From positions 77,654,142 to 77,718,141 of the forward strand of contig CM049306.1 in NCBI GenBank assembly GCA_026874595.1: a stretch of 64,000 bases of DNA. The letters are read 5' to 3'. The notes beneath the pieces are model-generated. The model worked only from the letters and a program-made list of their open reading frames with translations. It did no database searches and was not told the DNA's origin. Below are positions 34,391-45,100 of this stretch, piece after piece. The DNA is from Sipunculus nudus (lineage: Eukaryota > Annelida > Sipuncula > Golfingiida > Sipunculidae). Each line of letters opens with the position of its first letter. Position 1 is the stretch's first letter. A program made the translations under genes and the position numbers.

Positions 34391-36592
34391 ATGTTCGCAG
34401 TTTGCTGTTTAGCCAGTACATGTCCCCAGGTATGGAAAAGGTTAAACGGACCCGATCGTGGAAAATACCGTCTTTCAGACGCCATCTTACGTCACGTATC
34501 ACTAGGGGTGGACGATAGTTCAGATGCACCGAAGGATGTGAACAGAAACGCGTCATGCACCAAACCCGTGTTCATCACACACGACCGGCTCTCCCCCCCT
34601 GTCGGGAGCTTGATCCACATACGTCATCTCCCAGACGTCGGGCTGTTTGGGGTTATACAGTTGGACCCGAGGTTCGTGGGTGTGCTCACACGGGCGTGTC
34701 CCTACTTTGTAGACAGATCACCGGCAAACCGTGAAAACGCTTCTACGAAAGACCTTCTGCGGGCGCTGTTCCCCGCTGTGTCGTTGTCCTCACTGAAGTT
34801 GTCAGACACGTTTTCAGAACAGGGTTGTCCGACTAAGGAGGACCTGGAGATTGCTGCAGGCCCGGACTTCCTGAACCACGTTTCGTTGACGATGAACAAC
34901 GCCCGTGCAGGCTGCCTTGCCATGTACTGCACAAGTCTGCATTTGGACGAACCGGATTATGAGCACACTGAAAACGAGAACCTGTTCGAACACCTCGGCC
35001 TGAGCCCGGAACTGTACAGGGATATCATTAAAGAGGCTGAAGGGCGTGTCCTCCCAGAGGAGACATTCAGCACAGACGAAACCACAGTGCCCACCTGGCA
35101 CAACCTGCTCTTGGGGGCAGCACTGAACCCTTTCACGGTCAAACAATGCAAGAAACAAGAACTCGAACAGCTTGGGTTGGCTTCGACATTTATTGACGCT
35201 GAAAACAAATCAGACGCTGGTGCGGACAGTCCACTCGCTGGGCACGCTGAAACCTCAACACCGCTGAAACCAGCTTCACCACAAACACCGCTGAAACCAG
35301 CTTCACCACAAACGTGTATTTGTGATGAACAGGAACATTCTGACGACACCGATCCGATCAATCTTTCAGACAGGGGCGAATCGACCTTGACCGTAGTGGA
35401 AGGCAGTTCCGGAAACCCCGAACGACTGGCCGCAGACATGTCATCATCAAACAGTAACGCGCCAGTAACCCCAAACGGTTCCGGGCAGTTAACAGCGGAC
35501 ATGAAGGAGTGGATAACGGGTCAAGAAGAACTACTGCAAAGGTTGAAATCTAAGTACGGCCGGGTCGATGCGGAAGCACCTGTGCAGATTCAGGCTGCAC
35601 CATGGCCGCACGGTTCTTTCGGTTACGCTTCCCCGACGGTCGGAACACAAACGCAGCCGTCAACTTATGCGCCAGGGTCCGGGGTCTGGTGGCCGGGTTC
35701 GCCGACGAACGCAGGGCCCGTCTTCCAACCAGGGCATTACGCATCAGCGCGCTTCTCGCCCTATCAGCCACCCGCGACACCGTTGTACCCGCAAGCACCT
35801 GTGGCGCCGCCCCCACCCTTTGCGAGTGACGGCAGCACGACCGGGTTCGACAGGCACACGGTACAAACGCCGCACACGCAGCAGCAACCCTCCACCGTGC
35901 ATTATTACTTTTACGGTGATAACGGTAAACAGCATATCGCGGACAGAAGGACAGGGTCATCGTCAAGAGCTGATGATAAAACGGAACAAGAAGCCGCGCA
36001 TCACAACCACGCACGCACGTCGGACACTGGTGGCCACTCCGGGCTTGATATGTTGAAATCCCCAGAAACGCAAAGAGCGTCCGTTTTTTCCCCTGCCGGG
36101 CTCGAGTCCACCGTTAAAACACTGCAGGAGACGGTGGAAAAACTGACAACACACGTTCACACAAACGTTCACCCTGCCCACCCACCTCACACGTTTCAAG
36201 CCAGTCAACCTTCCGTTCAGCCAGCCGCAGCACATGCTCCTGCCCATCCCCCGTCTATTGAGACTACGGTGGGTGACCAAAAAGACGGCCGTGACAGTCG
36301 CACGTTACTGCAAGAACTTGTTCGGGGTATCGCAGATGTCGTAGAGCAAAACAGACGTGACAGAGGTGACGTTGCGTCAGGTGAACCACAGGTCTCCTCC
36401 GCTGTCACATCTGACACCCCTACAGAGGGTGGCCAAACCGGCAGGGATAAACCACGCGGTAAACCAGCAGACACCGTAGAGGCCGAACGGGAACCGTCCG
36501 CTGAAAAAGAGCCAGCACTGTCAAAGGTTGTGACAGATAGGCTGAAGTTATTGGATAAGATGTTGAAGCCCCCAGCCGCATCCAGTTTTTGA
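34391..36592 (+). CDS. Capsid maturation protease/scaffold (assemblin type, S21)
   Basis: A 733-residue protease-scaffold fusion. It should shape the procapsid interior and then cleave itself as DNA is packaged. The N-terminal 190 residues show the S21 pattern: a His in HIRHLPDVG (about 76-79), a Ser in the AVSLSSLKLS block (131-134) and a His in NHVSL (163), followed by the A-G-x-LAMY strand. The remaining 500 residues are a Pro/Gln/His/Ser-rich scaffold with a helical segment near 375-395 and a basic C-terminus ending PPAASSF that could bind the capsid protein. Cleavage sites are not certain; the C-terminal AA|S is one candidate. The gene diverges in sequence but is convincing in layout. 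A shorter scaffold from an internal ATG is likely by analogy. Confidence 0.85.
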   Translation: MFAVCCLASTCPQVWKRLNGPDRGKYRLSDAILRHVSLGVDDSSDAPKDVNRNASCTKPVFITHDRLSPPVGSLIHIRHLPDVGLFGVIQLDPRFVGVLTRACPYFVDRSPANRENASTKDLLRALFPAVSLSSLKLSDTFSEQGCPTKEDLEIAAGPDFLNHVSLTMNNARAGCLAMYCTSLHLDEPDYEHTENENLFEHLGLSPELYRDIIKEAEGRVLPEETFSTDETTVPTWHNLLLGAALNPFTVKQCKKQELEQLGLASTFIDAENKSDAGADSPLAGHAETSTPLKPASPQTPLKPASPQTCICDEQEHSDDTDPINLSDRGESTLTVVEGSSGNPERLAADMSSSNSNAPVTPNGSGQLTADMKEWITGQEELLQRLKSKYGRVDAEAPVQIQAAPWPHGSFGYASPTVGTQTQPSTYAPGSGVWWPGSPTNAGPVFQPGHYASARFSPYQPPATPLYPQAPVAPPPPFASDGSTTGFDRHTVQTPHTQQQPSTVHYYFYGDNGKQHIADRRTGSSSRADDKTEQEAAHHNHARTSDTGGHSGLDMLKSPETQRASVFSPAGLESTVKTLQETVEKLTTHVHTNVHPAHPPHTFQASQPSVQPAAAHAPAHPPSIETTVGDQKDGRDSRTLLQELVRGIADVVEQNRRDRGDVASGEPQVSSAVTSDTPTEGGQTGRDKPRGKPADTVEAEREPSAEKEPALSKVVTDRLKLLDKMLKPPAASSF
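35258..35311 (+). repeat. 27-bp tandem duplication in scaffold region
   Basis: Two identical 27-bp copies (35258-35284 and 35285-35311) encode TPLKPASPQ twice, in the linker between protease and scaffold. Confidence 0.9.
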
Positions 36593-36607
36593 ATAGCGCG
36601 CGCATAT

Positions 36608-36626
36608 GTCACGTGACTGTATATAA
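36608..36626 (+). promoter_or_regulatory. Palindrome and TATA element before helicase
   Basis: GTCACGTGAC (36608-36617) is a perfect palindrome and is followed directly by TATATAA (36620-36626). The helicase ATG is 170 nt downstream. A second candidate, TTTTATTTT at 36741-36749, lies 47 nt before it. Confidence 0.5.
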
Positions 36627-36795
36627 CATATATAACACAGGGGCGTCCGATTACCCTAATCAGTCATGCTCCCGGCTTGAGGTGAGTCAGTGCACCACTT
36701 TTAAGCAGTCTGACCTGACACAGGGCACGCCATCCTAACATTTTATTTTGAGCTCCCTCCTGCGCATATTGTACACGAACAGACATCTTTGTCAG

Positions 36796-39700
36796 ATGGC
36801 TTTGACAGAAGATAAACGTGAAAGACTCATTCTGACAACAACAAGTATAGCGGACAACTTGGCCGAGTCGATTCGCACCGAGCAACACCGCGTCCCCGTG
36901 CCAACGTGGATGCAGCGCCCGTCGCCGCCGTACGAGACAGAAAAATGGCTCCATCAACTGGAACATATGACATGGCCGTTCCCCAGTTCTATATTCGACC
37001 CGAACCAGGCCTTGATACCCGACGAAGCAGAACGTTGCAAATGGGAGATCCTGCGCCGGGCGGCGGACCCTACCGTTCCGGCGACGCCTGGTTCTTTCAC
37101 TCCCGTACATTTCCGCTGTTACGTCGTGACGGGCCCGGCCGGCGCGGGTAAAAGCACGCTGGTGGACATCCTCACCGCCAACACACATATGGTGTGCACC
37201 GCCGCCGGAAACGCCTCCGTGACCAACCTCCACAACGCTCTGAAGTCACACCAAGTGGGGCGCGTCGGGACGTTAGCGAAATTGCAGTTGATGTACAACT
37301 GCCGTGAAGCAGAACCCCGCGAGCCGGCTTCGACATTGAACCCTACCTCCTTCGCAGAAGCCCAGCTGGACGGGATTCTTACAGACCACAGGAATTTCCG
37401 GTCTCAGTTCGACAACCTTAAAATGAAACTTAAAAGGATAGAAACGGCGCTGGGTACGGAATGGGCTCGCTACGCCGAGGCATTCGAAAGGGAAGACGAC
37501 ACTGTGGCCCGGCACGGAAACAAGGTATCGTACGTCAAAGGCAGGAAAATAATACAGCCACGGTCCCGCATGCGTCCCGGCTTCGATCCCGCGGTAAAAT
37601 TGGCCGGTCAGGTGTCGTCCAGTAAACCTCCTCGCAGTGGCGCTACGCAGGGGCGGTGTAACAAGAAGGATCAACAACACAGGGACTTCACATGCATGGC
37701 GAACATGGGGTTGAAACGGGTGGACATGCCATGGTTACAGTCTAGTTTCCGGTTTGATTTCCCTCAAATATGCAGCAGTAACGTCGTGCTAGTGGACGAG
37801 GCGGGGATGGCCAGCAGCTACAACTTATATACATACGCTTTCTTGTATCGGTACGCGGCGTGCCGTCTTGGGATCTACCACGAGAAACCTCTGGTTTTCA
37901 TTTTACTGGGTTCAGAAAGCCAGTCGACGGCTATACGGTCAGACGGTATGGGACCCGTGGCTAACCGAGTGCCGGCCGTCAGCATGCTGCAGCATGTTTG
38001 CAACGTCCCTATCATCGCCAAGGCCACCGGCGTGTACGAACCAAATCACACCGTCGTGATGCACGTCAACAAAAGGTGCCACTTGGAAATAAGCGAACTC
38101 CTTTACGACCTTCACTACGGCATAAGGGACCCCGACACCATCCGTCTGTTGGACAAACACGTGGTGCCGTCCCACGTGGTAGAGGAACCAATGAGCCTGG
38201 ACACAACCGCGGACGGCACCGCGACAGACCTCACAGGCTGCATCAGAATATTCGCCAGTAACGACGAAGTCGCAGAGTATGACAAACGTTGCAAACAAAC
38301 TATGGAATCCGCCGATTTGGGCATATGGGTTTTCCTGAACGTCCACGACGCGATCGCGTACCTGTCCGTTTTGCAGGCGCAGTTCAGAGAACAGCGGATG
38401 CCGGGCAGGAAACGTCGACGACCGTTACGTGAGAAGCAGGATAACCGGAGGGTGGACGACATGTTTCGTGACGCGTGGGCAAAACGAGCCCTACCTAACT
38501 CGGGTGCACAGCCTCCGGGAGACAAGGAAAACAGCTCCACGTCAGTCGGTCTGAACTGGGGGTCCGATCACCAAATGGCCCCGATGGTTACCGAAACGGG
38601 GCTGGTGTTAACCTCACTCGATTCGTTCATAGACTCACTATACACACACGCCCCGAACCTGTTTGGGTTCGAGTACACGAGTGAGTCTGTGCATTATTTC
38701 GCGGGTGGAAAAGTGTACGAGCCAGAAGGCGAATACTACCCTCCACCCGACAGGAAGAGAGAAGACAACCACATACTGCGGCCAAAGGCGACAAAGGACA
38801 CTTGGGAAGTCACGGACGACCCGGCACCAGAAAACTTCACGGACAGCCAAAGCCCGGTAAACGGCCACAAAGTACGGGAAAAGGAAACCCCCCGTCCGGA
38901 CGCGAGACAGACAGACCCCTTGCTCCCTCAAAGATACAGAGTTCTCATGTGTAAGCACACCCTGCCGGTCGGCAAGCCCGCTGTATGTCGGCGGGCATGT
39001 CAGTTCGTGCTGACAGGGTTCAAGGGACCTTTCCGCTTGCTGATGAGAACGGCGCTACCCAGGATGTGCCTGTCCTTCCTCCCTGCCCACACACCGTTCG
39101 TTTGTGCCATCCTGCAAGGAGCGTACGAGGCCCTGTACAGCCTGCTGTCCGACAAGGGGGTGGCTGACCGTTTCATGGCCAAACACTCACTCGGACAGGA
39201 AGGTAACTGTGTTGACGAAAACATTAGCCGTTTCGACGTAGATGCTTCTGCAGATGCTCCCGACCCTGCCACGGATTTTGACTACCTGAACACGCTGGTG
39301 TCCGATCTCAGCACAACATACATGCGTGCCGCTGACGAATACCCGGACATCTCCGAATGTGAGGTGCACCTGGGTCTAACGTGCCTCACAGAACCGGAAG
39401 GCTCGGCGGACAAAGGCCTGGGAGCTGTCGACCAGCGGTACGTGATACCGAACCAGGTATTAGATACAGCCGAAGTAGTCACCGTGCTCGGGAGCAGGAC
39501 CATACCCGCCGATTCTCCGTTCGACGCCCTTAATTACCAGCCTTACGAAAAGTCGACCCTGCCCCGTTTCGTAAAAGCCGTGCGTTCCTCAGGCGACAAG
39601 TTCGAGCTGCGGTGCGCGGTGGTGTGTTCCGAAGAGACGGGTTGGGTCGGCCTCGCATTACCGTCATCGGAAGAGTACATCACAGAACCAGAAATCGACG

Positions 39701-39975
39701 TGCCCCGTTTCGCATTGCACTCGTCATTCCGCGTCCCCATGGTTTCGCAGACGGCCGTGACTGTAACCAAATCTCAAGGTCACACATACCAGCGGGTGGC
39801 CGTCTCTGTAAGTGACGGCATGTGCGGAGACCTCAGGACACCTTACGTCGCTATCTCCCGTGCCAGCCGTGAACTTTATGTGTCGTGTAACATGTTCCGC
39901 CGTCGTTGCGCTTTTTTCCCTCATCTGGGATTGCTGTATATACTTTTACACCCCAACACAACTCATGCAGTTTAG
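36796..39975 (+). CDS. Helicase of the helicase-primase complex (UL5 type, SF1)
   Basis: A 1059-residue superfamily 1 helicase, expected to unwind DNA at the replication fork. Motif I (Walker A) GPAGAGKST is at 113-121, motif II VLVDEAG has Asp334/Glu335, motif V-like TVTKSQGHTYQRV has Lys992, and motif VI VAISRASRELY has Arg1022. The region between motifs II and V contains long insertions with basic (KRRRP) and Glu/Pro-rich tracts, making it longer than the usual 850-950 residues. The first ATG is 36796; an in-frame TTG 16 codons earlier is not favoured. AATAAA follows at 40003. The helicase call is strong; naming it as UL5-type follows from herpesvirus context and motif style. Confidence 0.92.
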   Translation: MALTEDKRERLILTTTSIADNLAESIRTEQHRVPVPTWMQRPSPPYETEKWLHQLEHMTWPFPSSIFDPNQALIPDEAERCKWEILRRAADPTVPATPGSFTPVHFRCYVVTGPAGAGKSTLVDILTANTHMVCTAAGNASVTNLHNALKSHQVGRVGTLAKLQLMYNCREAEPREPASTLNPTSFAEAQLDGILTDHRNFRSQFDNLKMKLKRIETALGTEWARYAEAFEREDDTVARHGNKVSYVKGRKIIQPRSRMRPGFDPAVKLAGQVSSSKPPRSGATQGRCNKKDQQHRDFTCMANMGLKRVDMPWLQSSFRFDFPQICSSNVVLVDEAGMASSYNLYTYAFLYRYAACRLGIYHEKPLVFILLGSESQSTAIRSDGMGPVANRVPAVSMLQHVCNVPIIAKATGVYEPNHTVVMHVNKRCHLEISELLYDLHYGIRDPDTIRLLDKHVVPSHVVEEPMSLDTTADGTATDLTGCIRIFASNDEVAEYDKRCKQTMESADLGIWVFLNVHDAIAYLSVLQAQFREQRMPGRKRRRPLREKQDNRRVDDMFRDAWAKRALPNSGAQPPGDKENSSTSVGLNWGSDHQMAPMVTETGLVLTSLDSFIDSLYTHAPNLFGFEYTSESVHYFAGGKVYEPEGEYYPPPDRKREDNHILRPKATKDTWEVTDDPAPENFTDSQSPVNGHKVREKETPRPDARQTDPLLPQRYRVLMCKHTLPVGKPAVCRRACQFVLTGFKGPFRLLMRTALPRMCLSFLPAHTPFVCAILQGAYEALYSLLSDKGVADRFMAKHSLGQEGNCVDENISRFDVDASADAPDPATDFDYLNTLVSDLSTTYMRAADEYPDISECEVHLGLTCLTEPEGSADKGLGAVDQRYVIPNQVLDTAEVVTVLGSRTIPADSPFDALNYQPYEKSTLPRFVKAVRSSGDKFELRCAVVCSEETGWVGLALPSSEEYITEPEIDVPRFALHSSFRVPMVSQTAVTVTKSQGHTYQRVAVSVSDGMCGDLRTPYVAISRASRELYVSCNMFRRRCAFFPHLGLLYILLHPNTTHAV

Positions 39976-40002
39976 CAATTATGTATGATGTGTTTATTGT
40001 CG

Positions 40003-40008
40003 AATAAA
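40003..40008 (+). terminator. Poly(A) signal of helicase gene
   Basis: AATAAA 28 nt past the helicase stop. Confidence 0.7.
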
Positions 40009-40466
40009 ATGAAAGTTTCATCTCCGTCTTGTTTATTGTGATGTCACTGATTTATTCACCGATTCACTGTAACATGCCTACATGAATGTGTTTGTGTGTG
40101 TGTGGGGAAGGGTGTGAGGGTGCGTTCAATAGCTTGCGCTGTTTAAATGACATTACACGCCAATGAACATAATATGTGTCCGATCTGAACCCATCCCATT
40201 CCCGTTCCATTTGTCGTTTCTTTTTGGTCTGTTTGTGATAGATATTAAATTTAACCTGCAATGTGCGGGGTTTATATGCCACATAACCTGAATGCGCGCA
40301 CACACACACACCATGTACACAAAATAATAGATGGGGGCATTTGGACGTTGGTGAGAGATGGTAGTGAAATAAATTGTATTTAAAAACATACAGCGTACAA
40401 CAACACATATAACAGATATATGAAGAAAACATAGATGATTCATTTGTCAAAGCACAATATATGGTT

Positions 40467-40472
40467 TTTATT
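40467..40472 (-). terminator. Poly(A) signal
   Basis: AATAAA on the minus strand, 57 nt past the stop of the 40529-42070 gene. Confidence 0.65.
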
Positions 40473-40528
40473 GGGAACAACAATTTCCTATACAATGCCT
40501 TGTTGTTTATCACACACGTTCCATATCA

Positions 40529-42070
40529 TCAAAAAGCATACGTGTATTTTGTATCAAGATCAAGCAAGAAATAGGGAAAATACACGCGGCCGTCTCTCAC
40601 TTCCACACACGGTACATTAGAAGCAAACTGTCGCACGCGCCCCAAACGGAAAGACGCTGCCCACGCCGCTGTTCTTGTTAGAACAGAAAACAGGTTTTTC
40701 TTCGCGTCCTGTACTGAAACCGATCGACACTTGGCCATTTCCAAAGTGGCACAGAATGTGCGCCTCACACGACCCACACCTGTCCCGACGTAGCGGTGGA
40801 CGTGCCGTGACACGTGTCTGGCTGTTTTGGTTGACTTAACGATATACAGCCCAATCTTATCTTGTTCCAACATGGCCACGACAAAAAACAGTTGGAAATC
40901 ATTTATCCGCGTTGGTGTTCCATCGAATGCACCAGAGCGGTCGTACATGATTTTATATTCGTCGTAATATTCGTCGTCCTCAGTGTGGTAACATAGGTCC
41001 ATATCGATGTAATTTTCGACGGGACACCACAACTGTAGCTTTTCATCGGAAGGAGGGATGAACGTGTTACAATGCGCATGCACCTTATCGGCGGCGTCGC
41101 GAGGCCGCCCTGACACGCACAGACGGACAGCGTGTGGCAAATTGCACTGGTTGACAGGTGCGTCCAGCAGTGAACCACCGCTCGTGTTGTGACAGCCTAT
41201 GTACACTCCTGACGGAATGAAGTTTTCTGTGAAGAGTCCCACTGGGTCCCACTGCTTGCCGAGTTTTTTGGCGTCCTGCATAGCGTCCACGGTGACATCA
41301 GCCATGCAATCAGTGATGGTGTTGACAAAGACAGATGTTTCGTCTTTGAGTCTCCGACTGTGAAGTGCTGCCAGCAGAGACTTCATTGGAACCTGTCGGC
41401 CGTAGGACGATTTCCCCTGCACCTGATGTAAATAGCCGTCCGTGTCCGGTCCTTCCACGCGTGAAATGAGGGCGTCGCTAGCATCCTGTATCACTTCGCA
41501 TAATCTCTCGGCGTACGTGAGACCCGATTGCTGCACACGTAGTCTGTCCTTCATCTTTGCGTCCGCGTCCAGCAGGTGCAGACGCCGCCGTGTGAACATT
41601 AACAGCCCAGGGACGAAATGTTTCGGGTGGGCCACAGTCGGTGCTGAAGAATCGGAAACGTCGACGGGGCCAGGCCCTGTGGTCGCCAGGTGGCTGAGGT
41701 CGACATTTATGGGCAATTCTGCCCCCGCCCTGCCCAAACTTTCCCGGACGGGTTGCGTCTTTAACCTCACTATGTCCGTGTACTCCCCTTTGTACTTTCT
41801 GACGTCATGGTCGCCTACGAACACCCCATGGAGGTAAGTCTCTGGAACCCTCGGCAACACGGCTATGGCTTTGCGGCGGATGTGTTCCGGCAGGCTTGTC
41901 TCCAGCCGGCGATTCTGTGTCCGCATGAAGCGGTCCCTGCTCATTTGATCGAACTTGAAAGCCTGTTCCATCACGTGTTGATGGGTCACGGAGGGCAACT
42001 TATTTGGGATCCGCAATGGTGAACTTTGTCCCTCACGTCGTCCCTTGCTGTGACGGGAAAAGGGCGTCAT
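40529..42070 (-). CDS. Unrecognised protein, 513 aa
   Basis: The start is ATG 42070. It diverges from the giant tegument gene, with only 54 nt between the two ATGs. The first 70 residues are basic and probably disordered; the rest looks like a folded mixed alpha/beta protein with an acidic EDDEYYDEY stretch near 390 and no membrane segment. Neighbourhood suggests a structural or DNA-binding role, but no motif is diagnostic. Capsid triplex protein is one possibility among several. Confidence 0.85.
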   Translation of the reverse strand: MTPFSRHSKGRREGQSSPLRIPNKLPSVTHQHVMEQAFKFDQMSRDRFMRTQNRRLETSLPEHIRRKAIAVLPRVPETYLHGVFVGDHDVRKYKGEYTDIVRLKTQPVRESLGRAGAELPINVDLSHLATTGPGPVDVSDSSAPTVAHPKHFVPGLLMFTRRRLHLLDADAKMKDRLRVQQSGLTYAERLCEVIQDASDALISRVEGPDTDGYLHQVQGKSSYGRQVPMKSLLAALHSRRLKDETSVFVNTITDCMADVTVDAMQDAKKLGKQWDPVGLFTENFIPSGVYIGCHNTSGGSLLDAPVNQCNLPHAVRLCVSGRPRDAADKVHAHCNTFIPPSDEKLQLWCPVENYIDMDLCYHTEDDEYYDEYKIMYDRSGAFDGTPTRINDFQLFFVVAMLEQDKIGLYIVKSTKTARHVSRHVHRYVGTGVGRVRRTFCATLEMAKCRSVSVQDAKKNLFSVLTRTAAWAASFRLGRVRQFASNVPCVEVRDGRVYFPYFLLDLDTKYTYAF

Positions 42071-42124
42071 CAAACGTCAGTGCAAAACGGACATTGTAGA
42101 GGTCAGACAGTTCCAATAATAAAA

Positions 42125-45100
42125 ATGGCACGGCAAACAGCCGACCCGACACCGATGAGCAGGACGGAATGGGACGAGCAGTTGCAAAAAACGGGATGGA
42201 CGCGCAAGAACGTCATCAGAGACGGAAACAGTTTTTTCCGGGCTGTGGCCATACTAATGAACGGGATGCACGAAGGCCAGCATGGGAGGTTGCGTCAGGT
42301 AGTAAGGGATCACACAGGTAACAACGAGCTGCAGGAAGGGGTTGAACCCGGAAACGACGCGGTGCGGGCGATATCACATAAGTACGATTGCCATGTAAAT
42401 GTCCTGCGGACGACAGGTGACATCCGCCTTCTGACATCATTAGCACGTAGCAGGAAACCTTCAATAACTCTCGTACACACCGAAGGAGGGTACGACGTTT
42501 TAATACCGACATCTGAACAAGCAAAAGTACAACCACAGTCCGGTTCTCCTCCTCGTGCCATAGATATGTACGCGGATGAGGCATCCTCTTTACTCGAGGA
42601 TCTTGACAAAGAATGGGCGAGGATCATGCACCGCATGCAGACAAGTGCCAGCACCAGACAAGAGCGTAGCGGCGGATTGGACGAAAGACCGATAACAGGG
42701 CCGTTGCGGGAAGAACAGCACCGGCGGCACCTGCCTTCAATCAGTGCAAATGCCGCTGGTGGGAGCGCAGATCAAATGTGTACGGATGAACATGTGACGG
42801 CGGGTGGTGAAAGCGGAGAGGCGATGAGTACGGAGGAAACAGCGGATAAAACAGAAATACGAAAACGGCGGATGACATCAACAGCAAGTAGAACAAACGC
42901 TCCAAGCCGTCCACAGTCGGGCAGTGTGACAGACGACCAACCGGTCTCAGGCAGTAAATCGAAAAGAAAGAAGTGTACTAAGCCCAAAACACCCGCACAG
43001 GCACCCCAAATGGACACCACGACTACGTCAGAAACGCAAACCCATAGTGATCCCGCACCTGAGACACGAGACGCAACGACCCAGGAGGCTGTCCAAAAAG
43101 GCCCCGAACCCGACCCCCAGGTATTATTCAATGAAGTTAAAAATATGCATGCTGAACTACAACCAGCCTGGTCACCGATTAAAAGTATCCGTGCTGTATC
43201 GCCACCAGCCATGTCACAGATTAATGACGAAACCGATAGGAACGTAGACGACGATAATGCCGCCCAACAATTGCTGGGTCAGCTTACAATGCTGGGTGCT
43301 CAGATTCCAGCCTCGTCATCAAACCAAGACGAAAACGATTTCGATATGATGACAGGTGAAATGTCACTGGCCGCAACAGAACTCGCCAGACTACAAGCCG
43401 CAGAAGCTGAAACAGAACGCGCCATTCGAGAAGCCGCACAAGCTACAGCAGAACGGGCCAAACTAGAAGCCGCAATTGCTGCTGCAGAAATCGAATTGGG
43501 GCAGTCGGAAGCGGGGGTACAACAGGTAGCGGATGGTGTCTACCAACAGGGCGGAACGGGGCAGCCCAATCGTGTGCCAGGTGACACAGCCGACGACACA
43601 CGGGAATTGACACTGCCCACAGAAACGGCTGATCACATAGGACATCAAAACGTGTACTGTGCGGAACAGTGCGAAGGTGGTATAGATCTGAACGATATTT
43701 TATCTGAACTGTTTGGCGATGGACAATCAAATGACCAAGGCGTTCAGACACAACCTGCTGACAAGGGCGCGTCCGGGTCTGTACACTATCAACATCCTTT
43801 CACAGAGGATACCACGTTCAGTCTTCCTTCATTTGACGGGGAGGACGACCGCAAACAGCAGGATGACCCTGTGAGAAAGACCCCCTCAGACACGTCCAAC
43901 GTGTCTTCATCAACCGGGGTCAACACACAGCAACGGCTTGTAACAGGTTCGAGCATCGGCCAAGAAGCCAGAGGTGAAGAGGGACAACTGAGTAAATCTG
44001 ATACGGACGAAACCGAAAGTGCCGTCGCTACCATCATCGCCGCCCTAGAGCATGACGAGCGGCATGAAGAGAAAAAGGTTACAGGTGACACAGTAAATGG
44101 GTTTGTTCCCTGCCCCGCAACTGCCGATGGCGGGGGCATATCACATCACATTGAACAACATGAAACCGACGAACAAGAAAGTATACAAGAAGGGAAGGCA
44201 CACAGCACGGATACAACTGTTACCCAAGACCCTCCATTTCACAGCGATACAGCACAGGGAACGCCCATGCGGCAGGGCCAAGAGGACATCCTGCAGATGG
44301 CAATGAACCAATGTGACATATTTAGCGCTTCAGACATCTGTCCCGATAAGGTACCCACTGCGCCCTCTGTCACTGATCTGGGGGAAAACGCAGGGGCTCA
44401 ACACGTCGCGCCTTCTGTCTCTGCCGTCCCAGGGGATACTGCTGACAAAGATATTCCTTCTGAACATCCGCAACATGTGGGGGAGAATGAGGCACCGGAA
44501 CAAGATGCAAATCAACATTTAAGGACGGTAGGAGAAACAGCCACGCCTGTTGCCCATACAGGTGGTGCGGAGGCGGCTCGCCGTATCGCAGACGGCTCTC
44601 CAGACGCGGGTGCGTGCAAAAGAGAAACGCGTGGGCGAAAGGGCCACAAGAGTGTTTTGAAACCATCAAACCAGCATTCTACCGCCGACAAGCAAAAGGA
44701 AGCTCTGAGGAAGACAGCGCGACGTCTAAAACGCAACTCGGTACGGCTCAGTACCAAAATACTACAACCTCGTGTCATACACCCCACACCAGTTCCTGAC
44801 TTTCCCAAGCGGAGACCAAGGCGCCAGCTACGCGTTGCGCACGTTGACCACCCATACTCGAAACCTCCTGGGTCGGAAGACGAGCCAAAGTGCATACGCA
44901 AAAAGCGGCAAGGACAACGGCGCAGAGCATCTAGTGCGCAGAACGATCGGCCATGTCAGTTATCATCCCGGCCCGCTGATGACACAGTTACGACGCCCTC
45001 GGGCTCGGAAAAGGCAGGCGAACGACCGACCGCGGAAGACACCGCCGGACATGCAAAAAACGCAGAACAAACAACACATGAAGAAAATACGAGCGGCGCG

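Larger units (their letters stand above)
39976..40528. other. Convergent 3' region with TG/CA repeats
   Basis: 553 nt between convergent genes. It holds AATAAA signals for both (40003-40008 plus; 40467-40472 minus), a TG-rich run near 40087-40103 and a CA run near 40299-40311, which are roughly complementary. Minus frames of 149 and 96 codons overlap here but look like chance frames in AT-rich DNA. Confidence 0.6.

Noticed and set aside
40064-40513. 149-codon minus-strand frame
   Set aside because: It lies in AT-rich convergent 3' DNA that contains the poly(A) signals of both neighbours. Its composition follows microsatellite runs.
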